Shown piece after piece: positions 51,301 to 59,660 of a DNA stretch of 64,000 bases. The stretch spans positions 1 through 64,000 of the forward strand of contig JAGBIY010000041.1 of assembly GCA_017934745.1 (NCBI GenBank), in the 5' to 3' direction. The DNA comes from Treponema sp. Lineage in GTDB: Bacteria > Spirochaetota > Spirochaetia > Treponematales > Treponemataceae. The notes beneath the pieces are model-generated. The model worked only from the letters and a program-made list of their open reading frames with translations. It was not told the DNA's origin and searched no databases. The position numbers and the translations under genes were made by a program. The stretch's first letter is position 1. Every line of letters begins with the position of its first letter.

Positions 51301-51351
51301 CAAAAAAATGCCCGGAAGAAATTCGCTTCCTCCGGGCTTTTCGCTTTTTTT
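51301..51351 (-). terminator. Terminator of the flavin reductase gene
   Basis: TGCCCGGAAGAA pairs with TTCCTCCGGGC(T) with one mismatch. Followed on the minus strand by ATTTTTTTG; poly-T is also present on the plus side. Confidence 0.85.
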
Positions 51352-51360
51352 GGTTGTCTT

Positions 51361-51915
51361 TTAGCGGTTTTTTATCTTGAGTCCGTCCTTGAACGCGTTG
51401 CCGACGACTTCGCCGATTACGCGGTAGACGTGGAACGATGCGTCGAACATTATCGGCTGCAGCTTTCCAAGGTCGATTTTCCCGTCGGTGAGCACCGATT
51501 CGTCGACCTGCTGAGCCACGATTTTCCCGACGAGCATCTCCCGCTTCTCGTCCCATTCCTTCACTTCGCATTCGAGCGTTACTGGATACTCCTCGATGAT
51601 TGGCGCGTTGACGTGCGCGCTTTTGTGGACGTGCACGCCGGCCTTCTCTATTTTGTTCACGTTCGCTCCGCTTTCAACGCCGAAGTAGTCCGAGATTTCC
51701 ACTGTGCTTTTCGTTGCGAACGCCACCGTGAACGCTCCCGTCTTCTTGAGGTTCTCCGTCGTCTTGTGCTTTGCGAGGTAGAGCGTTATCTCGCCGTAGT
51801 CCGACTGGATTCCCCACGCCGCGTTCATCGCGTTCGGCACCCCGTTCTCGTCGTAAGTCCCGATGATGAAGACTCCCTCCGGCACGATGACCGCTTTCTT
51901 TGAATCGAATTCCAT
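51361..51915 (-). CDS. Flavin reductase-like protein
   Basis: 184 residues. FMN-binding split-barrel of the flavin-reductase-like (PF01613) family: VFIIGTYDENGVPNAMNAAW at the N terminus, YLAKHKTTENLKKTGAFTVA, then PVTLECEVKEW and GKIVAQQVDE. It may bind FMN and use NAD(P)H; the electron acceptor is unknown. AGGAGG precedes the ATG. Located 24 bp after guaA on the same strand and probably co-transcribed with it. Confidence 0.87.
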   Translation of the reverse strand: MEFDSKKAVIVPEGVFIIGTYDENGVPNAMNAAWGIQSDYGEITLYLAKHKTTENLKKTGAFTVAFATKSTVEISDYFGVESGANVNKIEKAGVHVHKSAHVNAPIIEEYPVTLECEVKEWDEKREMLVGKIVAQQVDESVLTDGKIDLGKLQPIMFDASFHVYRVIGEVVGNAFKDGLKIKNR

Positions 51916-51939
51916 TTTGTACCTCCTTCTTGATACCTG

Positions 51940-53820
51940 TTACTCCCAGCCGAATGTGGCCGGCGGCTTGTTCGTCGCGTCGAAGTAGAGCGCGTCCACG
52001 AACGGAAGCGCGGCGATTTTTTCGACTATCGACTTGAATGTTTCTGCGCTGAACCATGCGAAGCGGGCCGTCATCACGTCTTCCGAGCAGACCGGGCGGA
52101 GCACGAAACTCGCCCTGTTTTTTTCCGAAGCGTACGGCAAATCGATTGTGAGGTGCTGGAAAATCTCGTTGTACAAGCCTGTCTTGTGGAGTTCCGTGAG
52201 CACGATGTCGTCCACTTCCCGAAGCTGGTCGAGCCTGTCGCGCGTGCAGTAGCCTTCCTGAATCTTCATGTCGCCGTCCTTCACGGCCGGGTTCTGGTAG
52301 AGCTTGATGACCGTCCTGTTGAGGAACGAAGCCTTGTTCGTGATTGCCGAGCTGGCCGCTTCTACTTTTTCGCGCTTCCCAGGAATGTGGAAGAATCCGT
52401 TCCCCTCTTCCTTGAACGTGAGCACGGCCGGGAACCTGTACGTCCTGAAGTCGCCCTGAACGCCCACCGAGCGCACTGGAAGGACGCTTCTCTTCATCGA
52501 CGCGCTGCATTTCTCGCAGAAAGCGTTGATTTCAACCTTGTCGAGCTCTTCCTGCGCCTTTTTGTATTCCTCTTCGTCCTTCCCGCTGAATTTTCCGTCA
52601 GAGCAGAGCACGTTTATCGAAAGGCCGGGTCCCGGGAACGGGTGGCGCATCACGAGGTCGTCCTCAAGTCCGAGCTTCTTTCCGATTGAGCGAACCTCGT
52701 CCTTGTACAAGTCCTTGAGCGGCTCGATAATCATTCCCGCCGCGATGAGCTTCTGGATTCCGTCAACGCGGTTGTGGTGGGTCTTTATCGTCTTTGAGTT
52801 CTTCGTCCCGCCCGACTCGATGATGTCCGGGTAGAGCGTTCCCTGCGCGAGCATCCACTTTGTCTCGTCGAGCTTCTGCGCCTTCACCACCGCGTCCCGC
52901 ACCGTGATGAAGTTCTCGCCCACAGCCATGCGCTTCTTTTGCGGGTCGGTGAGTCCGGCAATCGCGTTCAGGAAGCTTTCGGAGGCGTCCTCCACGATGA
53001 AGTTGTTGAATCCGTGCGACTTGTACGCGCTTTCGACGTTCTTCGACTCGTTCTTCCTCATGAAGCCGTTGTCGATGTGGAGGCCGAGCACCCTCTCCTG
53101 TCCGAGTGCCTTGTTCAAAAGCGCGAACGCCACTGTCGAATCGACGCCGCCGGAGAGGAAGAGGAGGACGTTCTTGTCTCTCGCGTCCTTCTTGATGTTC
53201 TCGATGATTACCTGAAGGACAGTGTCTTCGTCCCAGTTCTTTTCCATTTTGCAGATTTTCGCGAAGTTCTCGAAAATCCTGTTGCCTTCCGGGGTGTCCT
53301 TCACCTCGCAGTGGCACTGGAGCGAGAAGCGTTTCTTTGAGAGATTCTGCACCGCCGCGAACGGGCAGTCCTTCGTCGTTCCGATGACCTCGAACCCGTC
53401 TCCGAGAGAAAGCACGCCGTCCTGATGGCTCATCCAGACCTGCGTTGTGTCGCTGATTCCTTCGAGGAGCGGCGATTTCTTTCCGGCTTCGTTCTTTTCG
53501 AGGTGCGCGATTCCGAATTCTCCGACGGCCGCCTTTCCGACGTTCCCGCCGTAGCTTTTCGCCATGAGCTGGTGTCCGTAGCAAAGGCCGAGAATCGGAA
53601 GGTCGAGCTTGAGAATCTCCGAGTTGAATTCTGGCACGTTGTCCTCGTACACGGAACTTGGGCCTCCCGACATTATCACGCCCTTCGCGTTTTCGAATGT
53701 TTCGAGTGGGGCGGATGGCAGGGCTATTTCCGAATAGTAGCCGAGCGCGCGGAATCTTTTCGCAATCAGGTGGGCGTACTGCGAACCGAAGTCAAGAACG
53801 ACGATTTTTTCTCGTGACAT
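51940..53820 (-). CDS. guaA: GMP synthase (glutamine-hydrolysing)
   Basis: About 626 residues, longer than the ~520 of E. coli. The class I amidotransferase domain has the nucleophile in LGLCYGHQLMA, and the catalytic His/Glu in LQCHCEVKDTPEG (normally FHPEVxxT). The ATP-pyrophosphatase domain has the P-loop FLSGGVDSTVAFALL. Then LHIDNGFMRKNE, GTLYPDIIESGG and MRHPFPGPGL mark the synthetase and dimerisation domains, with an insert around GKFSGKDEEEYKKAQEELDK and FCEKCSASMKRSVLPVRSVG. It makes GMP from XMP. SD GGAG sets ATG 53820; MLKKASFLEKN upstream is not needed. Confidence 0.93.
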   Translation of the reverse strand: MSREKIVVLDFGSQYAHLIAKRFRALGYYSEIALPSAPLETFENAKGVIMSGGPSSVYEDNVPEFNSEILKLDLPILGLCYGHQLMAKSYGGNVGKAAVGEFGIAHLEKNEAGKKSPLLEGISDTTQVWMSHQDGVLSLGDGFEVIGTTKDCPFAAVQNLSKKRFSLQCHCEVKDTPEGNRIFENFAKICKMEKNWDEDTVLQVIIENIKKDARDKNVLLFLSGGVDSTVAFALLNKALGQERVLGLHIDNGFMRKNESKNVESAYKSHGFNNFIVEDASESFLNAIAGLTDPQKKRMAVGENFITVRDAVVKAQKLDETKWMLAQGTLYPDIIESGGTKNSKTIKTHHNRVDGIQKLIAAGMIIEPLKDLYKDEVRSIGKKLGLEDDLVMRHPFPGPGLSINVLCSDGKFSGKDEEEYKKAQEELDKVEINAFCEKCSASMKRSVLPVRSVGVQGDFRTYRFPAVLTFKEEGNGFFHIPGKREKVEAASSAITNKASFLNRTVIKLYQNPAVKDGDMKIQEGYCTRDRLDQLREVDDIVLTELHKTGLYNEIFQHLTIDLPYASEKNRASFVLRPVCSEDVMTARFAWFSAETFKSIVEKIAALPFVDALYFDATNKPPATFGWE

Positions 53821-53990
53821 ATTTTTCTCCAAAAAGGACGCTTTTTTCAGCAAGTCCAGTATCGTTTGTTGTTGGGTCTGTTTGTATAAAGAAATTATAT
53901 CTGATTCCGATTCGTCTGAAAATGTGGGAACCGCTTTGAATGTCGTTGAGGAATTGGCATTTCGCTTTAGCGTTCTCGGATTTTCGGGTG

Positions 53991-54003
53991 TATAATGTCT
54001 GCA
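53991..54003 (+). promoter_or_regulatory. Leaderless-type -10 of the muramidase gene
   Basis: TATAAT (53991-53996) ends 6 nt before ATG 54003, with no SD. The -35 is not clear. Confidence 0.5.
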
Positions 54004-54863
54004 TGTCGCTCTTCCGAAAAACGCTCTGCGCTCTTCTTGCTTCCGTGTCCTTTTCCATTCTCTCCTGCGCTTCCTCGAATGTGGTGGAGGAAGCCGAAAA
54101 ATTCTCGTTCAGGGATGCCTGCGGCGGAGAGCACGAGTTCTTCCTCGACGAGAGCGCGTCGTACCACGCCTACGACTGCTCTAAATTCAGCCGCGAAGGA
54201 GAGGAAAAGCTGCTGTACAACGACGAGGATTTCATCGTCCGTCACGGAATCGACATCTCCAGGCACGAGGGAAAGATAAACTGGAAGAAGGTGAAGAATT
54301 CCGGCTACGATTTCGTGATTCTCCGGGTGGGGTACAGGGGCTACCAGACAGGAAAACTCAAGGTCGACGAGAATTTCCACGCGAACGTCAAGGGCGCAAT
54401 CAAGGCCGGGTTCGACGTGGGGGTGTATGTCTATTCACAGGCGATAACCGAGGAGGAGGCGCTTGAGGAGGCGGACTTGGTGCTGAACGAAATCAGGGGC
54501 TACAAGATAACGCTGCCCGTCGTCTACGACCCTGAGAGCGTCGGGTGGGACTCTGCCCGCACGGACGGGGTTCCTCCGAGCGTGTTCAACAAGACGACGG
54601 TGATTTTTTGCGAGAAGATGAAGGAAGCCGGGTACGAGCCGATGATTTACGCGAACCACTATTGGGAGGCGTTCGTTTTGGACATGGGGCTTTTGAGGGA
54701 CTACAAGTTCTGGTACGCCGACTATGAGAATTCTCCGCAGCTGCCTTACGATTTTGAATTCTGGCAGTACACGGCGACCATGAGCGTGAGCGGAATAAAA
54801 AAGAAATGCGACGCCGACATTTGGATTCGCCGCCGTGAGAATTCCGCGGATTCAGGTTTGTGA
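54003..54863 (+). CDS. GH25 muramidase (lysozyme), lipoprotein
   Basis: 286 residues. Lipoprotein signal ending SILSC (about Cys 20). GH25 fold: HGIDISRHEGKINWKKVKNS (catalytic Asp in DIS), DFVILRVGYRGYQTGKLKVD, FDVGVYVYSQAITEEEALEE, LPVVYDPESVGWDSAR (catalytic Glu region, D-x-E), then YANHYWEAF, and FEFWQYTATMSVSGI. It cleaves peptidoglycan between MurNAc and GlcNAc. ATG 54003 lies 7 nt after a -10 hexamer, so the message is likely leaderless; a longer frame to 53940 would start before the promoter. Confidence 0.9.
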   Translation: MSLFRKTLCALLASVSFSILSCASSNVVEEAEKFSFRDACGGEHEFFLDESASYHAYDCSKFSREGEEKLLYNDEDFIVRHGIDISRHEGKINWKKVKNSGYDFVILRVGYRGYQTGKLKVDENFHANVKGAIKAGFDVGVYVYSQAITEEEALEEADLVLNEIRGYKITLPVVYDPESVGWDSARTDGVPPSVFNKTTVIFCEKMKEAGYEPMIYANHYWEAFVLDMGLLRDYKFWYADYENSPQLPYDFEFWQYTATMSVSGIKKKCDADIWIRRRENSADSGL

Positions 54864-54880
54864 AAATCCAATTTGCCTAG

Positions 54881-55858
54881 TCATTTTGGGGCTGGAAGCC
54901 TGTAGTCATCCGGCTTTTTCTTCTGCTTGATGAACAGCTTTGAGAGTGCCATCACCGTTGGCCCGAAGTCCTTCACCAGTTGCTTTGCCTTTTCGTTGTC
55001 GCCATTCAGTTTCGCCTTGTGGATTGCGTATGCCGCGGCCGATGCCGCTTCCCCGAACGCCGCCGTGACCACCGCTCCGACCGTCCCCGAAATGACTCCG
55101 CCCACAACCGTGCCCACTCCTGGAAGCAGTTTGAAGAGAGATGCGGCCAACGCCTTTCCGCCAGACGAGAGCAGCGGCCCCAGCACGGAAGAGAGTCCGA
55201 TTGATTCGAGTGTTTTGAAAATTGAATCGAGGTCGTACAGGTAGAGCACTCTCGCGAGCAGCGCCATCTCGTTCGCGACCAGCAGTGGCGCGTCCGAGAA
55301 TGGAATCGGCGTGAATCCGATGGCTCCCGCTCCGATTGTGTGCTGGACGATAATCGCGTGGGACTTCTTCCACTTCTCATCGATGTTTATTTTCTGGATT
55401 TTGATGAATGCGTCCCTGAATTTTTCCGGCAGCCTTTCTATAGACCAGTCCGTCAAGCCCTTCAATTGGTCGCCTTTTTTGCCGCTGCCGCAGGATGCGA
55501 ACGTGGAATCTTTTGCCCATGCGGGAAGAGACGATTTTATTTCTCTGATTTTTTCGTCTGTTGAAGAATCCGCGTCTGTGAGGACTATCGCTGTCGGAAT
55601 CCCGCTTTCGTGGAATGATTCGATTTTTTCCATGTCTTCCTGGGCGATTTTTCCGCTTCTGCAGGAAACGCAGTACCAGACGAGATAGACTGGCTTTGAT
55701 TCGTCCGCGTTCGAGAAGTCCCTGCCGAAAACCGCCTTGCCGATTCTTTTCCTCGTCTCTTCTCCGTCGCCCGAAACAAGCACGTTCGGCTTTTCCTCCG
55801 CCTTGAAGAGCTTTGCGTATTCTTCTTCAAGCTTTTTCCTCAAATCCTGTTCCGCCAT
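54881..55858 (-). CDS. Pseudo-GTPase with C-terminal DUF697 membrane domain
   Basis: 325 residues. The C-terminal half (about 165-300) is a DUF697-type hydrophobic domain: HTIGAGAIGFTPIPFSDAPL, LVANEMALLARVLYLY, LLPGVGTVVGGVISGTVGAV. The N-terminal ~150 residues have the strand order of a Ras-like GTPase (KPNVLVSGDG, VYLVWYCVS, IPTAIVLTDAD at the G4 position), but the P-loop reads VSGDGEETRKRIGKAVFG instead of GxxxxGK[ST]. Nucleotide binding is therefore doubtful. GGAG sets ATG 55858. Downstream of pyrG, behind a terminator. Confidence 0.75.
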   Translation of the reverse strand: MAEQDLRKKLEEEYAKLFKAEEKPNVLVSGDGEETRKRIGKAVFGRDFSNADESKPVYLVWYCVSCRSGKIAQEDMEKIESFHESGIPTAIVLTDADSSTDEKIREIKSSLPAWAKDSTFASCGSGKKGDQLKGLTDWSIERLPEKFRDAFIKIQKINIDEKWKKSHAIIVQHTIGAGAIGFTPIPFSDAPLLVANEMALLARVLYLYDLDSIFKTLESIGLSSVLGPLLSSGGKALAASLFKLLPGVGTVVGGVISGTVGAVVTAAFGEAASAAAYAIHKAKLNGDNEKAKQLVKDFGPTVMALSKLFIKQKKKPDDYRLPAPK

Positions 55859-55865
55859 CGTTTTC

Positions 55866-55914
55866 TCCAAAAAAAAACTCCGCACCATGCGCTTCACAAC
55901 GATGCGGAGTCTTC
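55866..55914 (-). terminator. Terminator of pyrG
   Basis: ACTCCGCA pairs with TGCGGAGT across an 18-nt loop; on the minus strand it is followed by TTTTTTTT. It lies between pyrG and the pseudo-GTPase gene, so the latter depends on read-through or a nearby promoter. Confidence 0.85.
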
Positions 55915-55917
55915 TCG

Positions 55918-57534
55918 CTATTTTTTCATGCGGTTGCTGTAGCTCGCCTTTATGAATTCCCTGAAAAGAGGGCCTGCCTTGTTCGGGCGGCTCTTGAATT
56001 CCGGGTGGAACTGGCCGCCGACCATCCACGGGTTCGTCGGCACTTCAACGACCTCCACCAAGTCGCGCTCCGGGTTCACTCCCGCTATCACAAGCCCGGC
56101 CTTCTCCAAGTCGGCTCTGAATGCGTTGTTGAACTCGTAGCGGTGGCGGTGGCGTTCCCAGACGGTCTTCGTTCCGTACGCCTCAAACGTCTTCGTCCCG
56201 TCCTTGACTGCGCACTCGAACTTTCCGAGGCGGAGCGTTCCGCCGAGAATCTTTCCGTTCTGGTCCGGCATCAAGTCGATGACAGGGTGCTTCGTGTCCT
56301 TGTCCATCTCCGTCGAGTGCGCGTCCTTCCAGCCGAGCACGTCGCGCGCGTATTCGATTACGATTATCTGCATTCCGAGGCAGATTCCGAAATACGGAAC
56401 GTTGTTCTCGCGGCAGTACTTCGCCGTGAGAATCATTCCCTCGATTCCGCGAGTACCGAATCCTCCCGGCACGATGATTCCGTCCGCGTCCTTGAGCCTT
56501 TCCTTCGTCTTCTCGTCGTCGGTAAGCTCCTCCGAGTCCACCCAGTCGATTTCAACGGCGAGTTCGTTCGCGATTCCTCCGTGGATGAGGGATTCCACCA
56601 CCGAAAGGTACGCGTCGTGGAGGGCGACGTATTTTCCGACGAGCGCGATTTTCACCTTGTCCTTTGGATTGTGGAAGACATCGACGACTTTCGCCCAGTC
56701 CGAAAGCTCCGTGGGCGGTGTCTGGAGTCCGAGGACCTTGCAGACCGCGTCTCCGATGTGCTCTTCCTCAAGCTGGAGCGGAACGGCGTAGATTGAGCGC
56801 GCGGTTGTGTTCTGGATTACGCAGTCCGTGTCCACGTTGCAGAAGAGAGCGAGTTTTTCCCTCGTCGCCTGCGAAATCGGCACGTCGCACCTGAGCATGA
56901 GGATGTTCGGCTGTATTCCGAGCTTCTGCAAATCCTTCACCGAATGCTGGGTCGGCTTCGTCTTGATGTCCTTCGCCTTGTTGAGGTAGGGGACGAGCGT
57001 GAGGTGGATGTAGCAGCAGTTCTCCTCGCCGACTTCGTACTTTATCTGCCTGATTGCCTCGATGAACGGAAGCGACTCGATGTCTCCGATGGAGCCTCCG
57101 ATTTCAGTGATGATTACGTCGGCGTTCGTCTCTTTTGTCGAGAGGAGCATCCTTCGGAGAATCTCTTCCGTGATGTTCGGAATCACCTGCACCGTTCCTC
57201 CGTTGTACTTTCCCTCGCGCTCGTTCTGCAACACAGTCATGTAGACTCTGCCCGCCGTCGTGTTGGAGCTTTGTGAAAGGGATGTGTCCGTGAACCTCTC
57301 GTAGTGTCCGAGGTCGAGGTCAGTCTCCGCTCCGTCGTCCGTCACGAAAACCTCTCCGTGCTGGATTGGGTTCATCGTGCCCGGGTCGATGTTCAGGTAC
57401 GGGTCGAATTTCTGGTTGACGACCTTCAATCCGCGGCTTTTGAGAATGAGACCGATTGATGCCGCCGCGATTCCCTTTCCGAGTCCAGAAACAACTCCAC
57501 CGGTGATGAAGATGTATTTTGTTTGTTTTGCCAT
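55918..57534 (-). CDS. pyrG: CTP synthase
   Basis: 538 residues. ATP-dependent amination of UTP to CTP with glutamine. N-terminal KYIFITGGVVSGLGKGIAAA (synthetase P-loop), FDPYLNIDPGTMNPIQHGEV, ITEIGGSIGDIESLPFIEAI, then the amidotransferase half with VPGGFGTRGIEGMI, the nucleophile in YFGICLGMQIIVIEYARD and the late GGQFHPEFKSRPNKAGPLF (His-Glu of the triad). SD CGGAG upstream. The leader between the promoter and the start contains an intrinsic terminator. Confidence 0.96.
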   Translation of the reverse strand: MAKQTKYIFITGGVVSGLGKGIAAASIGLILKSRGLKVVNQKFDPYLNIDPGTMNPIQHGEVFVTDDGAETDLDLGHYERFTDTSLSQSSNTTAGRVYMTVLQNEREGKYNGGTVQVIPNITEEILRRMLLSTKETNADVIITEIGGSIGDIESLPFIEAIRQIKYEVGEENCCYIHLTLVPYLNKAKDIKTKPTQHSVKDLQKLGIQPNILMLRCDVPISQATREKLALFCNVDTDCVIQNTTARSIYAVPLQLEEEHIGDAVCKVLGLQTPPTELSDWAKVVDVFHNPKDKVKIALVGKYVALHDAYLSVVESLIHGGIANELAVEIDWVDSEELTDDEKTKERLKDADGIIVPGGFGTRGIEGMILTAKYCRENNVPYFGICLGMQIIVIEYARDVLGWKDAHSTEMDKDTKHPVIDLMPDQNGKILGGTLRLGKFECAVKDGTKTFEAYGTKTVWERHRHRYEFNNAFRADLEKAGLVIAGVNPERDLVEVVEVPTNPWMVGGQFHPEFKSRPNKAGPLFREFIKASYSNRMKK

Positions 57535-57550
57535 TTGAAAAACTCCGATA

Positions 57551-57621
57551 AAAAGAAAAAAGACAGAACCAACCGATAGTCCTGTCCCTTTGTCATGATT
57601 TCAATTTCGTTTTCCATTATA
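57551..57621 (-). promoter_or_regulatory. pyrG promoter and leader attenuator
   Basis: Minus-strand -10 TATAAT (57621-57616), a weak -35 TGGACG (57644-57639) with 17-bp spacing, and a probable transcript start near 57609. About 25 nt later the leader has GACAGGAC paired with GTTCTGTC (one G-U) followed by TTTTTT, an intrinsic terminator ending about 10 nt before the SD of pyrG. It may instead simply end the upstream BrkB-cNMP transcript. Confidence 0.5.
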
Positions 57622-57624
57622 GAG

Positions 57625-58929
57625 TTAATCCGCTTGTTCGTCCATAAACGAAAAGTTCGAACTGATTTTTGATATCAGCTTCCGCATCGCCCTCTGGTTC
57701 TTCCTCGCCATCGAGACGAATTCGTCAGCGTCGATTTTTATGATTCTTGAGTCTTCCGTCACCGTCACTGTCGAATTCCTGGGCTTCTTGATGACGCATC
57801 CGACTTCTCCGAAAAAGTCTCCCCGTCCCATCTGCGTTACGGTTCCGTTCCTCTCTTCCTCGATTTTTCCTTCGACAATGTAGTATGCGCCTTCCGTTTC
57901 GTCGCCCGGCCTGTAAAGCACTGTCCCTCCCTTCAGCGTCATGACGTTGGAGTCCTCCGCGAGAAGGTAGTCCGGGCGTATGAAAAGCACCATCTTCGTC
58001 TGCCCCAGAAATCCGACGCCCTCGCTCTTCGGCAGAAGGTAAAGCTCGGCGAGTAGGTGCTCGTTGAAGAACTGGTAGACGTATATCGTCTGCGCGAAAA
58101 AAAGGAAGAACGTGAAGAAGAACTGGATGTCCATAAGCGTTATGACGATTTGGCTCAGGACTCCGTAGACCATGTTGTAGTTGGACACGTTCAGGAACGC
58201 GTGGAGCGTCACTCGGAACACATAGAACGTTCCCGTGCAGAGGAGGGCGGAGACGGTGCAGATTGCCGTGTCCGGTGTCGTTCCCGGAACAAGCCTGTAG
58301 AGCGTAAGGAGCGCGATGAAAATCAGCAGGTTCGGGAAGTATTTGATGAAATTCGAGACGATTACATCGTTGAACACGAACGAAACCTGCGGAATCTCCT
58401 CGAAGAAATTCCTGATGAACGAGATGTCCGAAACCGTCCTTATTGACATGTACACGAAAATCATCATCGCGACAATGATGATGAGCAACGCTTCCACGGC
58501 TATTGTCAAAAGCTGGTTCATCGCCGCCTTGCGCTTCGTGTGCGTGTGGAAGATGTTCTGCAGCGAGTCGAACGTCGTGGCGAAGAACCTCCTCGCCATC
58601 CAGAATATGAAGAGGCCGAGGATTATTTCGAATATGTGAAGTTCCCTTGTCGATTGGATTTCCTTCAGCACCGCTTCCGCGGAGATGAATTCCGACATCG
58701 CAGGAAACCAGCCCGTCACCGCGTTGATGAAGTCCGGGGACGCGTGGAGGAAGCGCACAAGTATTATCGCTATCATCATGAAGACCGGTATGAACGACAC
58801 GAGGAAGTTGAACGAGCAGGCGCATGCGTATGAGAGCAGTCTGTTCCTGAAAAAAAAGTTTATGTTCAAAAACAGAGTCTGGGAAATCGTTATCAGTGTC
58901 AGTTTTCTTTGCTTTTTAGCTTTTGCCAT
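57625..58929 (-). CDS. BrkB/YihY-type membrane protein fused to a cNMP-binding domain
   Basis: About 434 residues. The N-terminal 300 residues have six or more helices with the YihY/BrkB opening (SQTLFLNINFFFRNRLLSYA, FNFLVSFIPVFMMIAI) and the late LLTLYRLVPGTTP. The C-terminal ~110 residues are a cyclic-nucleotide-binding-type domain: SNVMTLKGGTVLYRPGDETE, GAYYIVEGKIE, GRGDFFGEVGCVIKKPRNST. The R in KPRNS and E in FFGEVG fit a phosphate-binding cassette. The fusion suggests nucleotide control of a membrane protein. ATG 58929 lies 7 nt after TAGAAT, so it is probably leaderless; the longer frame to 58965 spans the promoter. Confidence 0.83.
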   Translation of the reverse strand: MAKAKKQRKLTLITISQTLFLNINFFFRNRLLSYACACSFNFLVSFIPVFMMIAIILVRFLHASPDFINAVTGWFPAMSEFISAEAVLKEIQSTRELHIFEIILGLFIFWMARRFFATTFDSLQNIFHTHTKRKAAMNQLLTIAVEALLIIIVAMMIFVYMSIRTVSDISFIRNFFEEIPQVSFVFNDVIVSNFIKYFPNLLIFIALLTLYRLVPGTTPDTAICTVSALLCTGTFYVFRVTLHAFLNVSNYNMVYGVLSQIVITLMDIQFFFTFFLFFAQTIYVYQFFNEHLLAELYLLPKSEGVGFLGQTKMVLFIRPDYLLAEDSNVMTLKGGTVLYRPGDETEGAYYIVEGKIEEERNGTVTQMGRGDFFGEVGCVIKKPRNSTVTVTEDSRIIKIDADEFVSMARKNQRAMRKLISKISSNFSFMDEQAD

Positions 58930-59006
58930 GCTGAATATTCTAGCACGATGGACATTTTCTTTCATAATTTGTAGGCTGAGTTTTTGTCGAATTAAGGAGG
59001 CGAAGA

Positions 59007-59408
59007 ATGACGGACAAGGAATTGATTGGAATGGCGATGGAAGCCAGGAACGGCTCGTACAGCCCGTATTCGAAATACAGGGTCGGTGCCGCCGTAGTCG
59101 CGCAGAACGAAAGGGGCGAGGAGAAGGTCTTCACAGGCGCCAACATCGAGAACGCGTCGTATCCGTGCGGTGTGTGCGCCGAGCGCGTCGCCGTTCCAAA
59201 AGCGGTGTTCGAGGGGTTCAGGCACATAAAGACGCTGGCGGTGGTCGGCTCTTCCGATGTCATCTGCACGCCGTGCGGAATGTGCAGGCAGTTCCTCAAC
59301 GAATTCAACCCCGATTTGCGTGTCCTCTGCGCTGGAGCCAAGGGCGACTACAAGGAAGTGAAGTTGAGGGAGCTTCTGGCCTTCGGGTTCGGGCCTGAGA
59401 ACATGTAG
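59007..59408 (+). CDS. cdd: Cytidine deaminase
   Basis: 133 residues, the usual length of the homotetrameric type. Zinc site: Cys and proton-shuttle Glu in ASYPCGVCAERVAVPKAVFE, and the CxxC in CTPCGMCRQFL. N-terminal MAMEARNGSYSPYSKYRVGA is also typical. Converts cytidine/deoxycytidine to uridine in pyrimidine salvage. AGGAGG precedes the ATG. Divergent from the BrkB-cNMP gene. Confidence 0.95.
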   Translation: MTDKELIGMAMEARNGSYSPYSKYRVGAAVVAQNERGEEKVFTGANIENASYPCGVCAERVAVPKAVFEGFRHIKTLAVVGSSDVICTPCGMCRQFLNEFNPDLRVLCAGAKGDYKEVKLRELLAFGFGPENM

Positions 59409-59660
59409 AAAATTTTTTTTCAGCACTGCGCATTTTTGGACTGGAGATTCAGAACTGCGCTTTTTTATTGTCGTTTATTATTATTTTCAGAAGTTTTTAA
59501 AAAAAATGCCGATTTCTCCAAAATGTCAAAATGGGGCGTACAAAATTTGTGATTTTGTCATTTTCGAGTGCCTCTTATCGGTTTATTAAATTGACACCTT
59601 CAGTTTAAAATGGAAGTATTGTTATTCCGAAAAACAAAAATTAATAATAGGAGTGAATCT
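59409..59660 (+). other. AT-rich spacer upstream of the FGE operon
   Basis: No gene. There are imperfect direct repeats AGCACTGCGC/AGAACTGCGC (59423 onward and 59450 onward) that do not form a hairpin. TTGACA (59591-59596) is a likely -35 of the downstream operon, with an unclear -10 in the following AT-rich stretch. SD AGGAGTG sits before ATG 59661. Confidence 0.45.

Noticed and set aside
54906..55373. Alternative minus-strand ORFs inside the DUF697 gene
   Set aside because: Arg/Ser-rich shadow frames; the DUF697 hydrophobic pattern is in the main frame.
57426..57617. Leader peptide MENEIEIMTKGQDY before pyrG
   Set aside because: Its first ATG overlaps the -10 hexamer, the frame runs into pyrG out of phase, and there is no SD.
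59420..59470. Terminator after cdd
   Set aside because: The similar blocks AGCACTGCGC and AGAACTGCGC are direct, not inverted, so no stem forms despite the following T run.
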